Of a DNA stretch of 48,802 nt, positions 32,499-41,344 are shown in pieces. Under the pieces are notes generated by a model, which did no database searches, had not been told where the DNA came from, and was given only the letters and a program-made list of their open reading frames with translations. The position numbers and the translations under genes were made by a program. Within the stretch, counting starts at the first letter, position 1. Each line of letters starts with the position of its first letter. Where the stretch lies: contig SZPG01000017.1 of NCBI GenBank assembly GCA_030263595.1, positions 1 to 48,802 on the forward strand, given 5' to 3'. This stretch comes from Chloroflexi bacterium CFX6. GTDB taxonomy: Bacteria; Chloroflexota; Anaerolineae; Anaerolineales; Villigracilaceae.

Positions 32499-33428
32499 TT
32501 AGTTGTTTCTATCCCTTGGGCTTTTCTTTCCGCAGGTACATCCGCCGTTGTTGTGACGATCACAGGGGGCTTCGGATTTGCGTCGGAGCGCTTCGAGTTC
32601 ATCCCAGGGTTGGATGTCGTCCTTCGTAAAGGTTTCGCGTGAGCGTTTGCCTTCCGCGTCCTCGATCAGCACAACGACCTGATTGCTCATCGGAAGAATG
32701 TCTATGACCTTGCCTTCGCCCTTGGGCGTGACCACTTTCTTGTTGCGCTTGGGGAGTTGCTTGCGCGCCTCGACGTATTGCTCGTATTCGTAGATGAGGC
32801 AGCAGCGCAGGCGTCCGCACATGCCGGTGATCTCTTCGGGCGTGAGTGAGATGCCCTGTTCCTTCGCCATCTTGATCGAGATGGGGGAGAACTCGGTCAG
32901 GAACTTGGAGCAGCAGCGGGTTTCGATGCCGCAGGCGCCCATGCCGCCGATGATCTTCGCCACGTCGCGCGGACCGATCTGCCGCAGTTCGATGTAGGTG
33001 TTGGGGTACAGGTTTTGCATGTCCTTCTTGAGCGATTTGAGGTCCGCCTTTTCCTCGCTCTCGGTGCTGAACATGAAGGCGAGTCGTGAGCCGTCGTAGT
33101 TGTATTCGGCGGCGACGATCTTGACGCCCTCCAGCCCGAGTTCGGCGGCGCGGGCGCGGCAGTTGATCATGGCTTCGGTCTGTCTGGACTGCCACGACTG
33201 GAGCAGGAGCAGGTCGCGCGGGGTGGCGCGTCTTTCCACGGACCTCCAACCGCCGTCCGGCTTCGGAGGCAGTTCCTTCATCAATTGAACGACTTCGCCT
33301 AAATGTTTGCCGCGCGAGGTATCCACGATGACGTGATCGCCCGGTCCCACCTCGGGGACGGCGGATGAATCGAAATGGTAAATCTTGCCTATTTTGGTGA
33401 AACGTACACCGATAATGTTCTTTTCCAT
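32499..33428 (-). CDS. ricT: RicT/YaaT-like PSP1-domain protein
   Basis: 309 residues, near the usual length of Bacillus YaaT (RicT). The PSP1 C-terminal domain is clear, with GACGIETRCCSKFL and MCGRLRCCLIYEYEQY holding the cysteines that bind Fe-S in the Ric complex. A second cysteine-rich tail (CDRHNNGGCTCGKK) ends the protein. In Firmicutes it works with RicA and RicF to adjust RNase Y mRNA processing; those genes are not in this window. The -10 TATAAT at 33436-33441 lies seven bases from the ATG, so the message is probably leaderless. Confidence 0.85.
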   Translation of the reverse strand: MEKNIIGVRFTKIGKIYHFDSSAVPEVGPGDHVIVDTSRGKHLGEVVQLMKELPPKPDGGWRSVERRATPRDLLLLQSWQSRQTEAMINCRARAAELGLEGVKIVAAEYNYDGSRLAFMFSTESEEKADLKSLKKDMQNLYPNTYIELRQIGPRDVAKIIGGMGACGIETRCCSKFLTEFSPISIKMAKEQGISLTPEEITGMCGRLRCCLIYEYEQYVEARKQLPKRNKKVVTPKGEGKVIDILPMSNQVVVLIEDAEGKRSRETFTKDDIQPWDELEALRRKSEAPCDRHNNGGCTCGKKSPRDRNN

Positions 33429-33435
33429 GGGCGGA

Positions 33436-33441
33436 ATTATA
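33436..33441 (-). promoter_or_regulatory. -10 box giving a leaderless ricT message
   Basis: TATAAT on the minus strand, seven bases before the ricT ATG (33428), where transcription should start. No good -35 is seen, and no ribosome site is present. Confidence 0.5.
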
Positions 33442-33605
33442 CCGTAGAGGAGGCGGAGGGAGAACGAGTAACCTTTTGGAACTTGAATTTACCCGCAAAT
33501 GGCTGTATAGTGGGTTCAGGAAAAATTTTGCACCGAAGGCGGTTCCGTCATGCCGGTCATTTCAAAGAAGCGTTCGGGGAGGGGATTGCTTTATGAGGAG
33601 GAGAC

Positions 33606-34268
33606 ATGCAGCCAAAACCAGCGGCAGTAAAAAACAGGTCTTTTTGGGTGGTCATTCTCTGCTTGAGTGTGATCGTTGTCCTATCCTGCAATTTGATAAG
33701 CAGCGCGGAGGAGGGACAGCCCGACCCGTCCATCGTGGAGACTGACATCGCGCTTCGTGTGATGTCCACCAGCCTCGCCAACGAGGGACTCACCTTGCAG
33801 GCGGCGCAGTCCCAGATAACCGCGCAGCCGACGCAGACGAATGAGCCGCCCCCGCCGCCCACACAGGACGTTCAGCCCACCCCGATCCCGTCCCTGACGG
33901 ACGCGCCGCCTCCCGCTTCGCTCGTGCTTGACATCCAGACCTCGGTCAACGTCTTCTATTGTTACCAGCCGCCCTACGAACTGACGATCACGGTCAGGGT
34001 CAGCGACATCAGCCGCGGCATGGCGGTCTACTATCACATCAAGGACAAGATTAGCGGCGTCGCCTCCGACGGTCAGGTCATTGACCTGCACCGCAAATCC
34101 GGCGACACGCGCGCCGCCACCATCATCGGCGGAGGGGGCATGGATCAGAACCTGCAGTTTCCCCCGCTGATGGGCGAATCCTATTTTGTGTACCAGGTCA
34201 TCAGCGACGACGGGAGTTACCGCAGCCAGGTGTACACGAACGTGACCTTCTTTCCGTGCGCGCAATAA
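33606..34268 (+). CDS. Secreted lipoprotein, unknown
   Basis: 220 residues, GAGGAG before the ATG. The hydrophobic start ends with VVLSC (lipobox-like, Cys 28). A Gln/Pro-rich linker (TNEPPPPPTQDVQPTPIPS) leads to a beta-rich domain of about 120 residues with VFYCYQPPYELTITVRVSD and FFPCAQ at the end; the two cysteines may pair. Looks like a small surface beta-sandwich. No family recognised. Divergent from ricT. Confidence 0.75.
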   Translation: MQPKPAAVKNRSFWVVILCLSVIVVLSCNLISSAEEGQPDPSIVETDIALRVMSTSLANEGLTLQAAQSQITAQPTQTNEPPPPPTQDVQPTPIPSLTDAPPPASLVLDIQTSVNVFYCYQPPYELTITVRVSDISRGMAVYYHIKDKISGVASDGQVIDLHRKSGDTRAATIIGGGGMDQNLQFPPLMGESYFVYQVISDDGSYRSQVYTNVTFFPCAQ

Positions 34269-34368
34269 GCCTCATCGTAATTAACTGATGTTGCGCAGAA
34301 AAGATCATATTGGTCATCGTAATGCGACATTTTGCAGATTAACAATTAAATCGGGCAATCCCCTTTGT

Positions 34369-34433
34369 ACCACGGAGACACCGAGTCACGGAGTTTTAAA
34401 TTCTTTATCTCTGTGTCTCCGTGTCTCGGTGGT
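34369..34433. repeat. Inverted repeat, family C (ACCACGGAGACAC)
   Basis: ACCACGGAGACACCGAGTCA (34369-34388) pairs with CTGTGTCTCCGTGTCTCGGT, then GGT (34411-34433). A second member is at 43861-43903. It lies in a 499-base gap (34269-34767), otherwise without a gene or clear motif apart from an extended -10 (TGCTACAAT) near 34725-34733 that may serve the next gene. Confidence 0.65.
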
Positions 34434-34767
34434 TTTCTCTGGGCTTTTCCGTGCCAAGTTTATTGCTCGATTAATTTGGAAAAGTACAAAATGTCGCTCT
34501 TGCCCAGGAAACGCCAGAAAAGCGAGACGCTACGCAGTCTCGCGTTACGGGTATCAGTGCGTAACATCAATAATTAACGGGAATGTGGAAACCGCGCGAG
34601 GGGATTCACCGCGAACTTCATGAATTCGTTGTCGTCCCTTGAAAGCCGCCGAGATTCGCGGGGGATTGTGACAGGTTGCCTGCCTGGCGAATGACATTTC
34701 GCTAGCCGATGTTGAAAGGGGGTGCTACAATCAAGAGGCAGACAACCTCAAGAATCAGGAGCGACCA

Positions 34768-34995
34768 ATGAGCAAGGAAGATAACATTCGTGAAATTCTC
34801 GATGAAGCCGTGCAGGAGATCGTCGAGGCTGAGGGCAATCCGCGCGCATGGCTATCGTGGGCGTTGTATCTTTTGACCAAACTCGAGGAAAAGGTGACCC
34901 AGACCGGTCCCGTCAACCGCGCCTCCTACGTGGAGATGCTCGAAGCGTTGCAGGATGAGGTCAGGAACCGCATGCGTACCGGCGGTTGGAATTAA
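34768..34995 (+). CDS. Small acidic helical protein, unknown
   Basis: 75 residues, AGGAG seven bases before ATG. Almost entirely helical and acidic (NIREILDEAVQEIVEAEGNP, LYLLTKLEEKVTQTG, YVEMLEALQDEVRNRMR). No cofactor motif. It stands alone between the lipoprotein gene and a convergent kinase gene. Likely real because of the strong start site and codon use like its neighbours; function unknown. Confidence 0.65.
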   Translation: MSKEDNIREILDEAVQEIVEAEGNPRAWLSWALYLLTKLEEKVTQTGPVNRASYVEMLEALQDEVRNRMRTGGWN

Positions 34996-35096
34996 CGCCG
35001 CCCCTCTTCGCCCAATCGAACGCGAACACAACAGAGGCGCGCGGGGACAAAGACTCGATGAGCGCGCGTCTCCCACCCTCCGGGCTTTTCATTTTT

Positions 35097-36329
35097 CTAT
35101 TTGATCGTCGTTGGTGGGGTGACGGGTAATTGCAGATAGAACGTACTGCCGGTAAAGTTCACCTCGTCGTGACCGGCGCTTTCCACCCAGGTTTTTCCGC
35201 CGTGCGCCCTTGCCACCCCCTTCACGATGGCAAGACCCAGCCCGGGTCCGCCTCCTTTGAAACTGGTCTTGCCTGAAGAGTGCAGGCTTACGCTTCCCAC
35301 CTGGTAGAACTTTTCGAAAACCAGTTCGTGATGTTCGGCGTCCAACCCGATGCCTCGGTCTCTCACGGCGATCTCCACGCCGGGCGACTTGTCGCTCATC
35401 GCAACCGGGCGCGTGGTGATGATGATCATGCTCCCGTCGGGTGAGTACTTGATGGCGTTTACGATCAACTGATACAGCGCCTTCTGGATCAGGACCGGGT
35501 CGCCGTTGATGTTTGGCGCGCCCTCCGCATGTTGGGGATAGATGCGGATCTTGCGCTCCGAAGTGGCTTTCTCGAAATTGCGGATCAGGTCGTCAATGAT
35601 GCGCTTCAACGGCACGGGGATGGAGGCGATCCTCAACGTCTCGGCGCCGATGCGGGTCACGTCCAGCATCAGGTTGACCACCTCGTGGATGCGTTCCGTG
35701 CCTTTGATGATCCCCTGAATGACCTCGCTCAGGGAGGCGTCCTCTTTCGAGCCGGGCATCGTGCGCAGGACGTTCACGTACCCGTTCAGAACGGTCAACG
35801 GGGTGCGGAGTTCGTGCGCGGCGACCTGGATGAATTCCATCTTGTTGCGATCCAACTGGCGCAGAACCTTGACGTTCTTTTGCAGTTCCTCGATCATGGT
35901 CTGATCGTTGGCGCGGATGCGGTCCAGCGTGATGCGGATGATATCCATCGCCATGCGCGGGCTTCGGCTGAGGATGGTCTCGAAGTCCTGTTTCTCCATC
36001 TCCAACACGGTGCATTCGGTGATGGTTCGCACGGTCGCCGCGCGCGGCGCGTTCTGGATCAACGCCATCTCGCCGACCATGTCGCCCCGGCGCGCCACGC
36101 GCAGCACCCGGTCCTCCTCCCCCTCGACGATTTTTTTGGAAATGACGGCGCTTCCATCGGCGATGATGTAGAACACGTCCTCATACGCCCCTTCGCGGCA
36201 AAGGACGTGGTCGGACGGATAGGTGCGGAACTCGGTCAGGTCCGCCATCTCCTGCAATTCGCTTATGTCCAATCCCTTGAAAGCCAGCCGCAGAAGGGGA
36301 ATTTTATCGAGAGAATGTGTCTCGTCCAT
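35097..36329 (-). CDS. Soluble histidine kinase with cyclic-nucleotide domain
   Basis: About 410 residues from the ATG at 36329; an in-frame GTG at 36347 is possible but lies upstream of the predicted transcript start. A cNMP-binding domain (about 15-135) has GDMVGEMALIQNAPRAATVR, the phosphate-binding cassette with its Arg. Then come HisKA with VAAHELRTPL (phospho-acceptor His) and an ATPase domain (NAIKYSPDG, VRDRGIGLD, GGPGLGLAIVKG). No membrane helix, so it senses an internal signal such as cAMP or a related ligand. No response regulator is adjacent. The -10 at 36337-36342 implies leaderless translation. Confidence 0.88.
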   Translation of the reverse strand: MDETHSLDKIPLLRLAFKGLDISELQEMADLTEFRTYPSDHVLCREGAYEDVFYIIADGSAVISKKIVEGEEDRVLRVARRGDMVGEMALIQNAPRAATVRTITECTVLEMEKQDFETILSRSPRMAMDIIRITLDRIRANDQTMIEELQKNVKVLRQLDRNKMEFIQVAAHELRTPLTVLNGYVNVLRTMPGSKEDASLSEVIQGIIKGTERIHEVVNLMLDVTRIGAETLRIASIPVPLKRIIDDLIRNFEKATSERKIRIYPQHAEGAPNINGDPVLIQKALYQLIVNAIKYSPDGSMIIITTRPVAMSDKSPGVEIAVRDRGIGLDAEHHELVFEKFYQVGSVSLHSSGKTSFKGGGPGLGLAIVKGVARAHGGKTWVESAGHDEVNFTGSTFYLQLPVTPPTTIK

Positions 36330-36336
36330 TGGGTGA

Positions 36337-36342
36337 AGTATA
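36337..36342 (-). promoter_or_regulatory. -10 box of the cNMP kinase gene
   Basis: TATACT on the minus strand, seven bases before the ATG at 36329, again predicting a leaderless message. A TTGTAA further upstream is too far (20 bases) for a normal -35. Confidence 0.4.
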
Positions 36343-36388
36343 CTCACGACCCGCCGCGAGGATTACAACAACTCGATTGCAAACGCGC

Positions 36389-37048
36389 TTACAGTTTTAT
36401 CTTTAAGGCGTCCAGGATCGCCTCGGGCTTTTGGGATATGTCAACTGCGAAGACGTTTCCGGTCAACGTGATCTCGTCCGCCAGGCGCCCGGTTCCGCGC
36501 ATGACGAAGGTCGGTCGCTTCGCCATCAGGCTGTATTCCACGTCCGATCTTGAGATGTTCCCCCCGTTCACCAGCACGGTGATGGATTTTCGCTCGCCCG
36601 CAACGACGGTCGCGATCTTCGCGATCCAGGCGGATTCGTCGCCCCAATCGTCGCCGGGGATCAGGATGAAGTGCGTATGATGCGGGTCGAGAATCGAGGC
36701 CGGTTCCTCCTTCATCAGCAGGGCGTCGAACACCACGCCGACGAGCGGAAACGTGAACCTGTTCTTTTTACGCTGCCTGCCGATCTCGGTCATAATGCCG
36801 GCCTGCGTGCCGCCGTCCAGCACGACAGCCCCAGCCTCCTCCGCCAGTCGCGCGACGACGCCCACCGCCTTCTTCATGGGGAACTTGTCGAGGAAGCCGA
36901 TCCCGCCTGCGCCGCCGACCAGCACGATCGTCGTTTTGGGATGCGGGATTCCCAGTTCGTCGAGCGCCTCCTGAATTTCATGGTCGTTGGAAATATTCGC
37001 CGCCCTGACGCTTGCCCCTCGTTTCAATGAAATTTGACGGGTGAGCAT
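36389..37048 (-). CDS. LSDAT/SLOG-fold nucleotide-sensing protein
   Basis: 219 residues resembling the prokaryotic LSDAT family (the SLOG domain also found in TRPM channels). IVLVGGAGGIG, GAVVLDGGTQAGIMTEIG, HTHFILIPGDDWGDES and TVLVNGGN mark a Rossmann-like pocket that binds nucleotide-derived ligands such as ADP-ribose relatives. AAGGAG precedes the ATG. The family occurs in conflict and stress systems and next to effector genes; here it lies between the cNMP kinase and mrp on the same strand, with no obvious effector. Function inferred only as ligand sensing. Confidence 0.75.
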   Translation of the reverse strand: MLTRQISLKRGASVRAANISNDHEIQEALDELGIPHPKTTIVLVGGAGGIGFLDKFPMKKAVGVVARLAEEAGAVVLDGGTQAGIMTEIGRQRKKNRFTFPLVGVVFDALLMKEEPASILDPHHTHFILIPGDDWGDESAWIAKIATVVAGERKSITVLVNGGNISRSDVEYSLMAKRPTFVMRGTGRLADEITLTGNVFAVDISQKPEAILDALKIKL

Positions 37049-37102
37049 GATTCTCTCCTTGCGATCGCAATTGATCCATGACGCACAGGAATTATACCGA
37101 TT

Positions 37103-37147
37103 AAAACAAAAGACCCGATGGCGTTTTTCCCATCGGGACTTTTTTCC
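37103..37147. terminator. Bidirectional terminator after mrp
   Basis: CCCGATGG (37114-37121) and CCATCGGG (37130-37137) form the stem; T-rich runs flank it on both strands (CTTTTTT on plus, TCTTTTGTTTT on minus). It should end the nuo-mrp transcript on the minus strand. Confidence 0.8.
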
Positions 37148-37162
37148 TTGGTTTATACCTGC

Positions 37163-38239
37163 TTATTCCACAATGTTGATCGGCAGTTCGTTCCTTCCGC
37201 TCAACGCCGCGACGCTGATCTGCGCGGCAAGTTTCTGGGCGATCTCGCGTAACGCATTTGCCACCGGCGAATCGGGATGGGAAACCAGGATCGGCTTGCC
37301 GCTGTCGCCGCCGATGCGCACGTTTTGGTCAATGGGAATTTTGCCGAGAAAAGGCGTCTGCGTGGCTTGCGCCAGTTGCTCGCCGCCGCCCGAACCGAAG
37401 ATGTCCATGCGCGTACCGTCGGGCAGATCGAGGTAGGACATGTTCTCGATGATCCCCAAAATCGGCACTTCGAGGGTTTTGAACATGTTGAGTCCGCGGC
37501 TGGCGTCTTCGAGCGAGACCAGTTGCGGAAGCGTCACGATGACCGCGCCGCTCAAAGGCAAAGCCTGCGCGAGGGACAACGCCGCGTCGCCCGTACCCGG
37601 AGGCAGGTCAACGATCAGATAATCCAACTCATCCCATTCCACATCGCCCAAAAATTGACGAATCGCCGAGTTGAGCATGGGCCCACGCCATATCAACGGT
37701 TGACCGGGTTTGACGAGTAGTCCCATCGAGATCATCTTAATATCGTAAGCCTGCGCGGGGATGAGTCGCTGTCCCTGCGGCGGAGGGAGTTTTTCCACGC
37801 CGAGCATGGTCGGGATGTTGGGCCCGTAGATATCCGCGTCCATGAGACCGACGCGCGCCCCAGCCTGCGCCAGGGCGATGGCAATGTTCACCGACACGGT
37901 GGACTTGCCGACGCCGCCCTTGCCCGACCCGACCGCGATGGCGTTGCGAATGGGCATGTTGACCAGCCCGCGCATACGACCGTCGTTCGGCACGTCCGAG
38001 TCCATTTTGATCTCGACGGTCTTCACGCCGGGAACAGCCATCACAGCCTGCCGCGCTTCCTTGTCAATCTGACCGCGCAACGGGCAGGCGGGCGTGGTGA
38101 GCATGACGGTGAACGAGACCTTATCGCCCTGGATTTCCAGTTCGCGGATCATGTTCAGCGTGACAAGGTCCTGGTGTAATTCGGGCTCCTGCACTTTGCC
38201 GAGCGCCGCCAATATCGCTTCTTTTGTAATCGTTGTCAT
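37163..38239 (-). CDS. mrp: Mrp/ApbC/Ind1-type Fe-S carrier ATPase
   Basis: 358 residues. An N-terminal MIP18-like domain (1-90, TPACPLRGQID) precedes a deviant Walker A (VGSGKGGVGKST, about 103-114) and DLPPGTGDAALSL. It belongs to the Mrp/NBP35 group that carries Fe-S clusters; the mitochondrial member Ind1/NUBPL matures complex I. The usual CxxC after IENMSY is missing (YLDLPDGTRMDIFG), so cluster binding must differ. It sits 27 bases after nuoI and ends the cluster with nuoB and nuoCD, pointing to complex I as client. A terminator follows. Confidence 0.9.
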   Translation of the reverse strand: MTTITKEAILAALGKVQEPELHQDLVTLNMIRELEIQGDKVSFTVMLTTPACPLRGQIDKEARQAVMAVPGVKTVEIKMDSDVPNDGRMRGLVNMPIRNAIAVGSGKGGVGKSTVSVNIAIALAQAGARVGLMDADIYGPNIPTMLGVEKLPPPQGQRLIPAQAYDIKMISMGLLVKPGQPLIWRGPMLNSAIRQFLGDVEWDELDYLIVDLPPGTGDAALSLAQALPLSGAVIVTLPQLVSLEDASRGLNMFKTLEVPILGIIENMSYLDLPDGTRMDIFGSGGGEQLAQATQTPFLGKIPIDQNVRIGGDSGKPILVSHPDSPVANALREIAQKLAAQISVAALSGRNELPINIVE

Positions 38240-38266
38240 TAAGTTACCTGTTACCTGTGTGCCTGT

Positions 38267-38893
38267 TTACGTACCAGCCTGCGCCGCCGCGCCAGCCGCC
38301 TTTGCCGCTTTCGCCGCTTCCTTTGCCTGGCGTTCCGCCTCGTTGCGCGCGTAATTCTCCGGGCGGATCTGCCGGTAATACGGAGCGGGCTTGAGCAGTT
38401 TTTCCATGTTGTACACGTTGCGCGCATAGGAGGCAATGTCGAAATCGTGATCCATGATGATCGCGTCGAACGGGCAATATTCCGCGCAGAAGCCGCAGTT
38501 CATACAGATATCCATGTCAATGTAGAACTCGGTCGGCTCGGGGACGGGGCGCCCGGTATTCGGGTCGTTCGAACGCACGATCCAGATGCACTGCGGCGGG
38601 CAGACCTTGGCGCATATCCCGCAGGAGGTACAACGCACCTCTTTCTTTCCGTCCGCGCCTTCGTCGTACACCAGGAACGGCACGTAGCGGAATTCCTCCG
38701 GCGTGATCAACTGCTCTTCCGGGTATTGCACTGTGAAGATGCCGCGCGCGTGTTTGCTGGAACGATGTTTGACGCCCTCCTCGGTGAAGTAGCGTTTCTT
38801 GCCGCTCAACATCCACGAAATATCTTCGAGATAGGTGCTCCAGAAGCGCTTCCAGGTGACGCTCAGTCCTTTGAGAATGCCTTTTCCGTACAT
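38267..38893 (-). CDS. nuoI: NADH-quinone oxidoreductase subunit I
   Basis: 208 residues with two complete 4Fe-4S motifs: Cys88, 91, 94, 98 (CTSCGICAKVCPP) and Cys130, 133, 136, 140 (CMNCGFCAEYCPF). This is the ferredoxin-like subunit that passes electrons toward N2 in complex I. An Ala/Lys-rich tail (AAKAAKAAGAAAQAGT) is longer than usual. AAAGGAG precedes the ATG. A palindromic repeat fills the gap to nuoCD, while mrp starts 27 bases after the stop. Confidence 0.95.
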   Translation of the reverse strand: MYGKGILKGLSVTWKRFWSTYLEDISWMLSGKKRYFTEEGVKHRSSKHARGIFTVQYPEEQLITPEEFRYVPFLVYDEGADGKKEVRCTSCGICAKVCPPQCIWIVRSNDPNTGRPVPEPTEFYIDMDICMNCGFCAEYCPFDAIIMDHDFDIASYARNVYNMEKLLKPAPYYRQIRPENYARNEAERQAKEAAKAAKAAGAAAQAGT

Positions 38894-38905
38894 AAAATCT
38901 CCTTT

Positions 38906-38961
38906 GTGTAGGGCGCGTTCTCTAACGCGCTCTCTCCGGCGTTGGAGAACGCCTGCTACAC
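38906..38961. repeat. Double-hairpin repeat between nuoCD and nuoI, family B
   Basis: GCGCGTT-CTCT-AACGCGC and GGCGTT-GGAG-AACGCC stand side by side inside outer arms GTGTAG/CTACAC. The second hairpin matches the units at 28504-28608. It occupies nearly the whole intercistronic gap and could set the relative stability of the two messages. Confidence 0.65.
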
Positions 38962-38966
38962 GGGAA

Positions 38967-40706
38967 TTATCTATCCAACTCGCCCATCACGATATCCAAC
39001 ATGCCGAGCAGAGCCACGAAATCCGCGATCTTGGTGCCGATGCACATCTTTTCCAGCGCGGTGATGTTGACGAACGACGCCGGTCTCACGTGATAACGCC
39101 ACGGATTCGGCTTGCCGTTCGAGATGACGTAGAACGCCAGCTCGCCTTTGGGCGACTCGATGCGACCATACGATTCGCCCGCCGGGACCCGCACCTGGTA
39201 CTGCGGTTTCTGGGAGTTGATCGGTCCATCGGGGATCTGTTTGACAGCCTGTCCCAGGATTCGAAGCGATTGACGGATCTCGTCAATGCGGATGACGTAG
39301 TTATCGTACATGTCTCCGTTCGGACGGACCGCCACGTCGAAATCGAAGCGGTCGTAGATGCTGTACGGGTCGGCGCGGCGCAGGTCATAAGGCACGCCAG
39401 CCGCCCGCAGAACAGGACCTGTGACCGAATATTGGACGGCGGTCTCCGCGTCCAGCACCTTGACGCCCTTCAAACGAGCGATCAAAACCTCGTTTTCGCT
39501 CAACAGGCGGTCCATTTCATCGGTCCTGGCGGGAAGGCGGTCGAAGACCAGGTCCTTGATCTTCTGCACTACGTAGGGCGGAACGTCGCGCACCACGCCG
39601 CCGAAACGCAGGTAATTGCACATCATACGGGAACCGGCAACCGCTTCGAAAATATCGAGGATGAGTTCGCGTTCCTCGAAGGCGTATAGCGCGGGGGTGT
39701 ACATCGCGCCGAGGTCGTTGAGCAACATGCCGATGAACACGAGGTGGTTCTGGATACGGCTGAGTTCCGCCATGATGACGCGGATGTATTCGGCGCGCTC
39801 CGCCACAGGGATGTTCATCAACTTCTCGACCGTGATGGCGTAACCTAGGTTGTTGCTCATCGAGTTGAAGTAGTCGAGACGGTCGGTGTAGGGCATGTTT
39901 TGCAGGAAGGTGTTGCGCTCGCCGATCTTATCGTGGTTGCGGTGCAGGTAGCCGACCACAGGCTTCAAGCCGACGATGGTCTCGCCGTCGAGGGCGAGCG
40001 CGGCGCGGAAGACGCCGTGCGTGGAGGGGTGCTGCGGTCCCATGTTGACCACGATGCGGTCGGTCTCCAATCCATCCTCGTCCTTTACGGTATAACGCTT
40101 CAACGTTTGATACAACGATTCGTCGTTGTCGGGAGTCCATTTTTCGGGGTCGAAATCCTGCGGGAACTTGAGGTTGTCCTTGAAGGGATTCTTCTCCTCC
40201 GCCATGTGGAATTTGCCGTCGGGCCAGCGGCTCTTGAACGGTTTGGAGTCCTCCTCGTGGAACGGTTCCTTCCAATCCTTGCGGAGCGGATGACCCTCGT
40301 AGCCTTCCCACATCAGAATGCGGCGCAGGTCGGGGTGACCGGTGAATTTGATGCCGAGCAGGTCCCAGGCTTCGCGTTCCTGCAAGTCCACGCCGGGCCA
40401 AATGTTGATCAGAGAGGGAACCTCCACCGGGTCCACGCGCGGGACTTGAACTTTGAAACAAAGCCCGGGTCCGCCGGTGGTCTTGTAGGCGTGATAGACC
40501 ACTTCCATTTTGTCGGGGAAGTAATCCACGCCGGTGACGGCGGTGAGCAGGTCGAAGCCGAATTCGTCGCGGATGGCGGTTGCCACTTCGACGAGCGAGT
40601 CTTTTTCGACGATGAAGCCGGAGTAGCCGGGGCGGGCGTCAGCGGAGACAAGGCCCGGGAATCGCTGAGTCAGGTCAACGGTCAGGGTCGAAGCGGGGGC
40701 GGTCAT
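38967..40706 (-). CDS. nuoCD: Fused NADH-quinone oxidoreductase subunits C and D
   Basis: 579 residues from the ATG at 40706, one base overlapping the nuoB stop (TGATG). The NuoC part (about 1-190) includes [28 protein letters not shown]. The NuoD part (about 220-579) includes [32 protein letters not shown] and a final [15 protein letters not shown]. NuoD forms the quinone site with NuoB. A CD fusion is known in several phyla. No nuoA, E, F, G, H or J-N genes are in the cluster, so the rest of complex I must lie elsewhere, or this is a partial module. Confidence 0.93.
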   Translation of the reverse strand: MTAPASTLTVDLTQRFPGLVSADARPGYSGFIVEKDSLVEVATAIRDEFGFDLLTAVTGVDYFPDKMEVVYHAYKTTGGPGLCFKVQVPRVDPVEVPSLINIWPGVDLQEREAWDLLGIKFTGHPDLRRILMWEGYEGHPLRKDWKEPFHEEDSKPFKSRWPDGKFHMAEEKNPFKDNLKFPQDFDPEKWTPDNDESLYQTLKRYTVKDEDGLETDRIVVNMGPQHPSTHGVFRAALALDGETIVGLKPVVGYLHRNHDKIGERNTFLQNMPYTDRLDYFNSMSNNLGYAITVEKLMNIPVAERAEYIRVIMAELSRIQNHLVFIGMLLNDLGAMYTPALYAFEERELILDIFEAVAGSRMMCNYLRFGGVVRDVPPYVVQKIKDLVFDRLPARTDEMDRLLSENEVLIARLKGVKVLDAETAVQYSVTGPVLRAAGVPYDLRRADPYSIYDRFDFDVAVRPNGDMYDNYVIRIDEIRQSLRILGQAVKQIPDGPINSQKPQYQVRVPAGESYGRIESPKGELAFYVISNGKPNPWRYHVRPASFVNITALEKMCIGTKIADFVALLGMLDIVMGELDR

Positions 40707-41344
40707 CACGCACTCTCCTTTGTCGCCTGCGCCGCGGCAGCGGATTTGATCTCCACGTTGCGGCGCGGGTCTATCAGGTCGGGTCCCAGGATCGGGACGG
40801 GGATCTCCATTACATCGGGTCCCTTGCGATACCAATGCACCTTCCTGATGGACTGTTTGTCAATCTTTTGCTGGAGTTTGATCAGACCCGCGATCAACGC
40901 CTGCGGGGTGGGGGGGCAGCCGGGAATGTACACGTCCACCGGGATCAGTTTGTCAATGCCCGCGACGACGTTGTATCCCTCCTTGAAGGGTCCGCCGCCC
41001 GATGCGCACGCGCCCATGGCAACGCAATATTTCGGTTCGGGCATCTGGTTCCAGAGGCGCACAACGGACGGCACCATCTTCTTGGTGACCGTGCCGGAGA
41101 CGAGCATGAGGTCCGCCTGGCGCGGGGTGGGGCGCATGACCTCCATGCCGAAGCGCGCCATATCGTAGCGCGCGGCTTGCGCGGCGATCATTTCGATGGC
41201 GCAGCAGGCGAGACCGAACATGAGGGGCCACACCGACGAACGGCGACCCCAGTTGTAGAGGCGGTCGAGCGTGGTGATGGCGACGGCGTTCTGAACGTCG
41301 TCTGGAATGTCGTATTGGGGCAAACTCAGTTTTTCATTTTCCAT
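40706..41344 (-). CDS. nuoB: NADH-quinone oxidoreductase subunit B
   Basis: 212 residues. The N2 cluster ligands are present: adjacent Cys47-Cys48 ([11 protein letters not shown]), Cys113 ([10 protein letters not shown]) and Cys143 ([11 protein letters not shown]). N2 hands electrons to quinone. The C-terminus is longer than the common 160-180 residues. GAGGAG precedes the ATG, inside the end of iscX (11-base overlap), so the two are coupled. Confidence 0.95.
   Translation of the reverse strand: MENEKLSLPQYDIPDDVQNAVAITTLDRLYNWGRRSSVWPLMFGLACCAIEMIAAQAARYDMARFGMEVMRPTPRQADLMLVSGTVTKKMVPSVVRLWNQMPEPKYCVAMGACASGGGPFKEGYNVVAGIDKLIPVDVYIPGCPPTPQALIAGLIKLQQKIDKQSIRKVHWYRKGPDVMEIPVPILGPDLIDPRRNVEIKSAAAAQATKESA

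Noticed and set aside
35529..36680. A 383-residue open frame antisense to the cNMP kinase
   Set aside because: Kinase motifs on the minus strand are clear; the antisense protein has a His/Asp/Val-rich shadow composition.
39900..41168. A 422-residue open frame antisense to nuoCD and nuoB
   Set aside because: The minus-strand reading gives unmistakable complex I subunits; the antisense frame is a GC-rich shadow.
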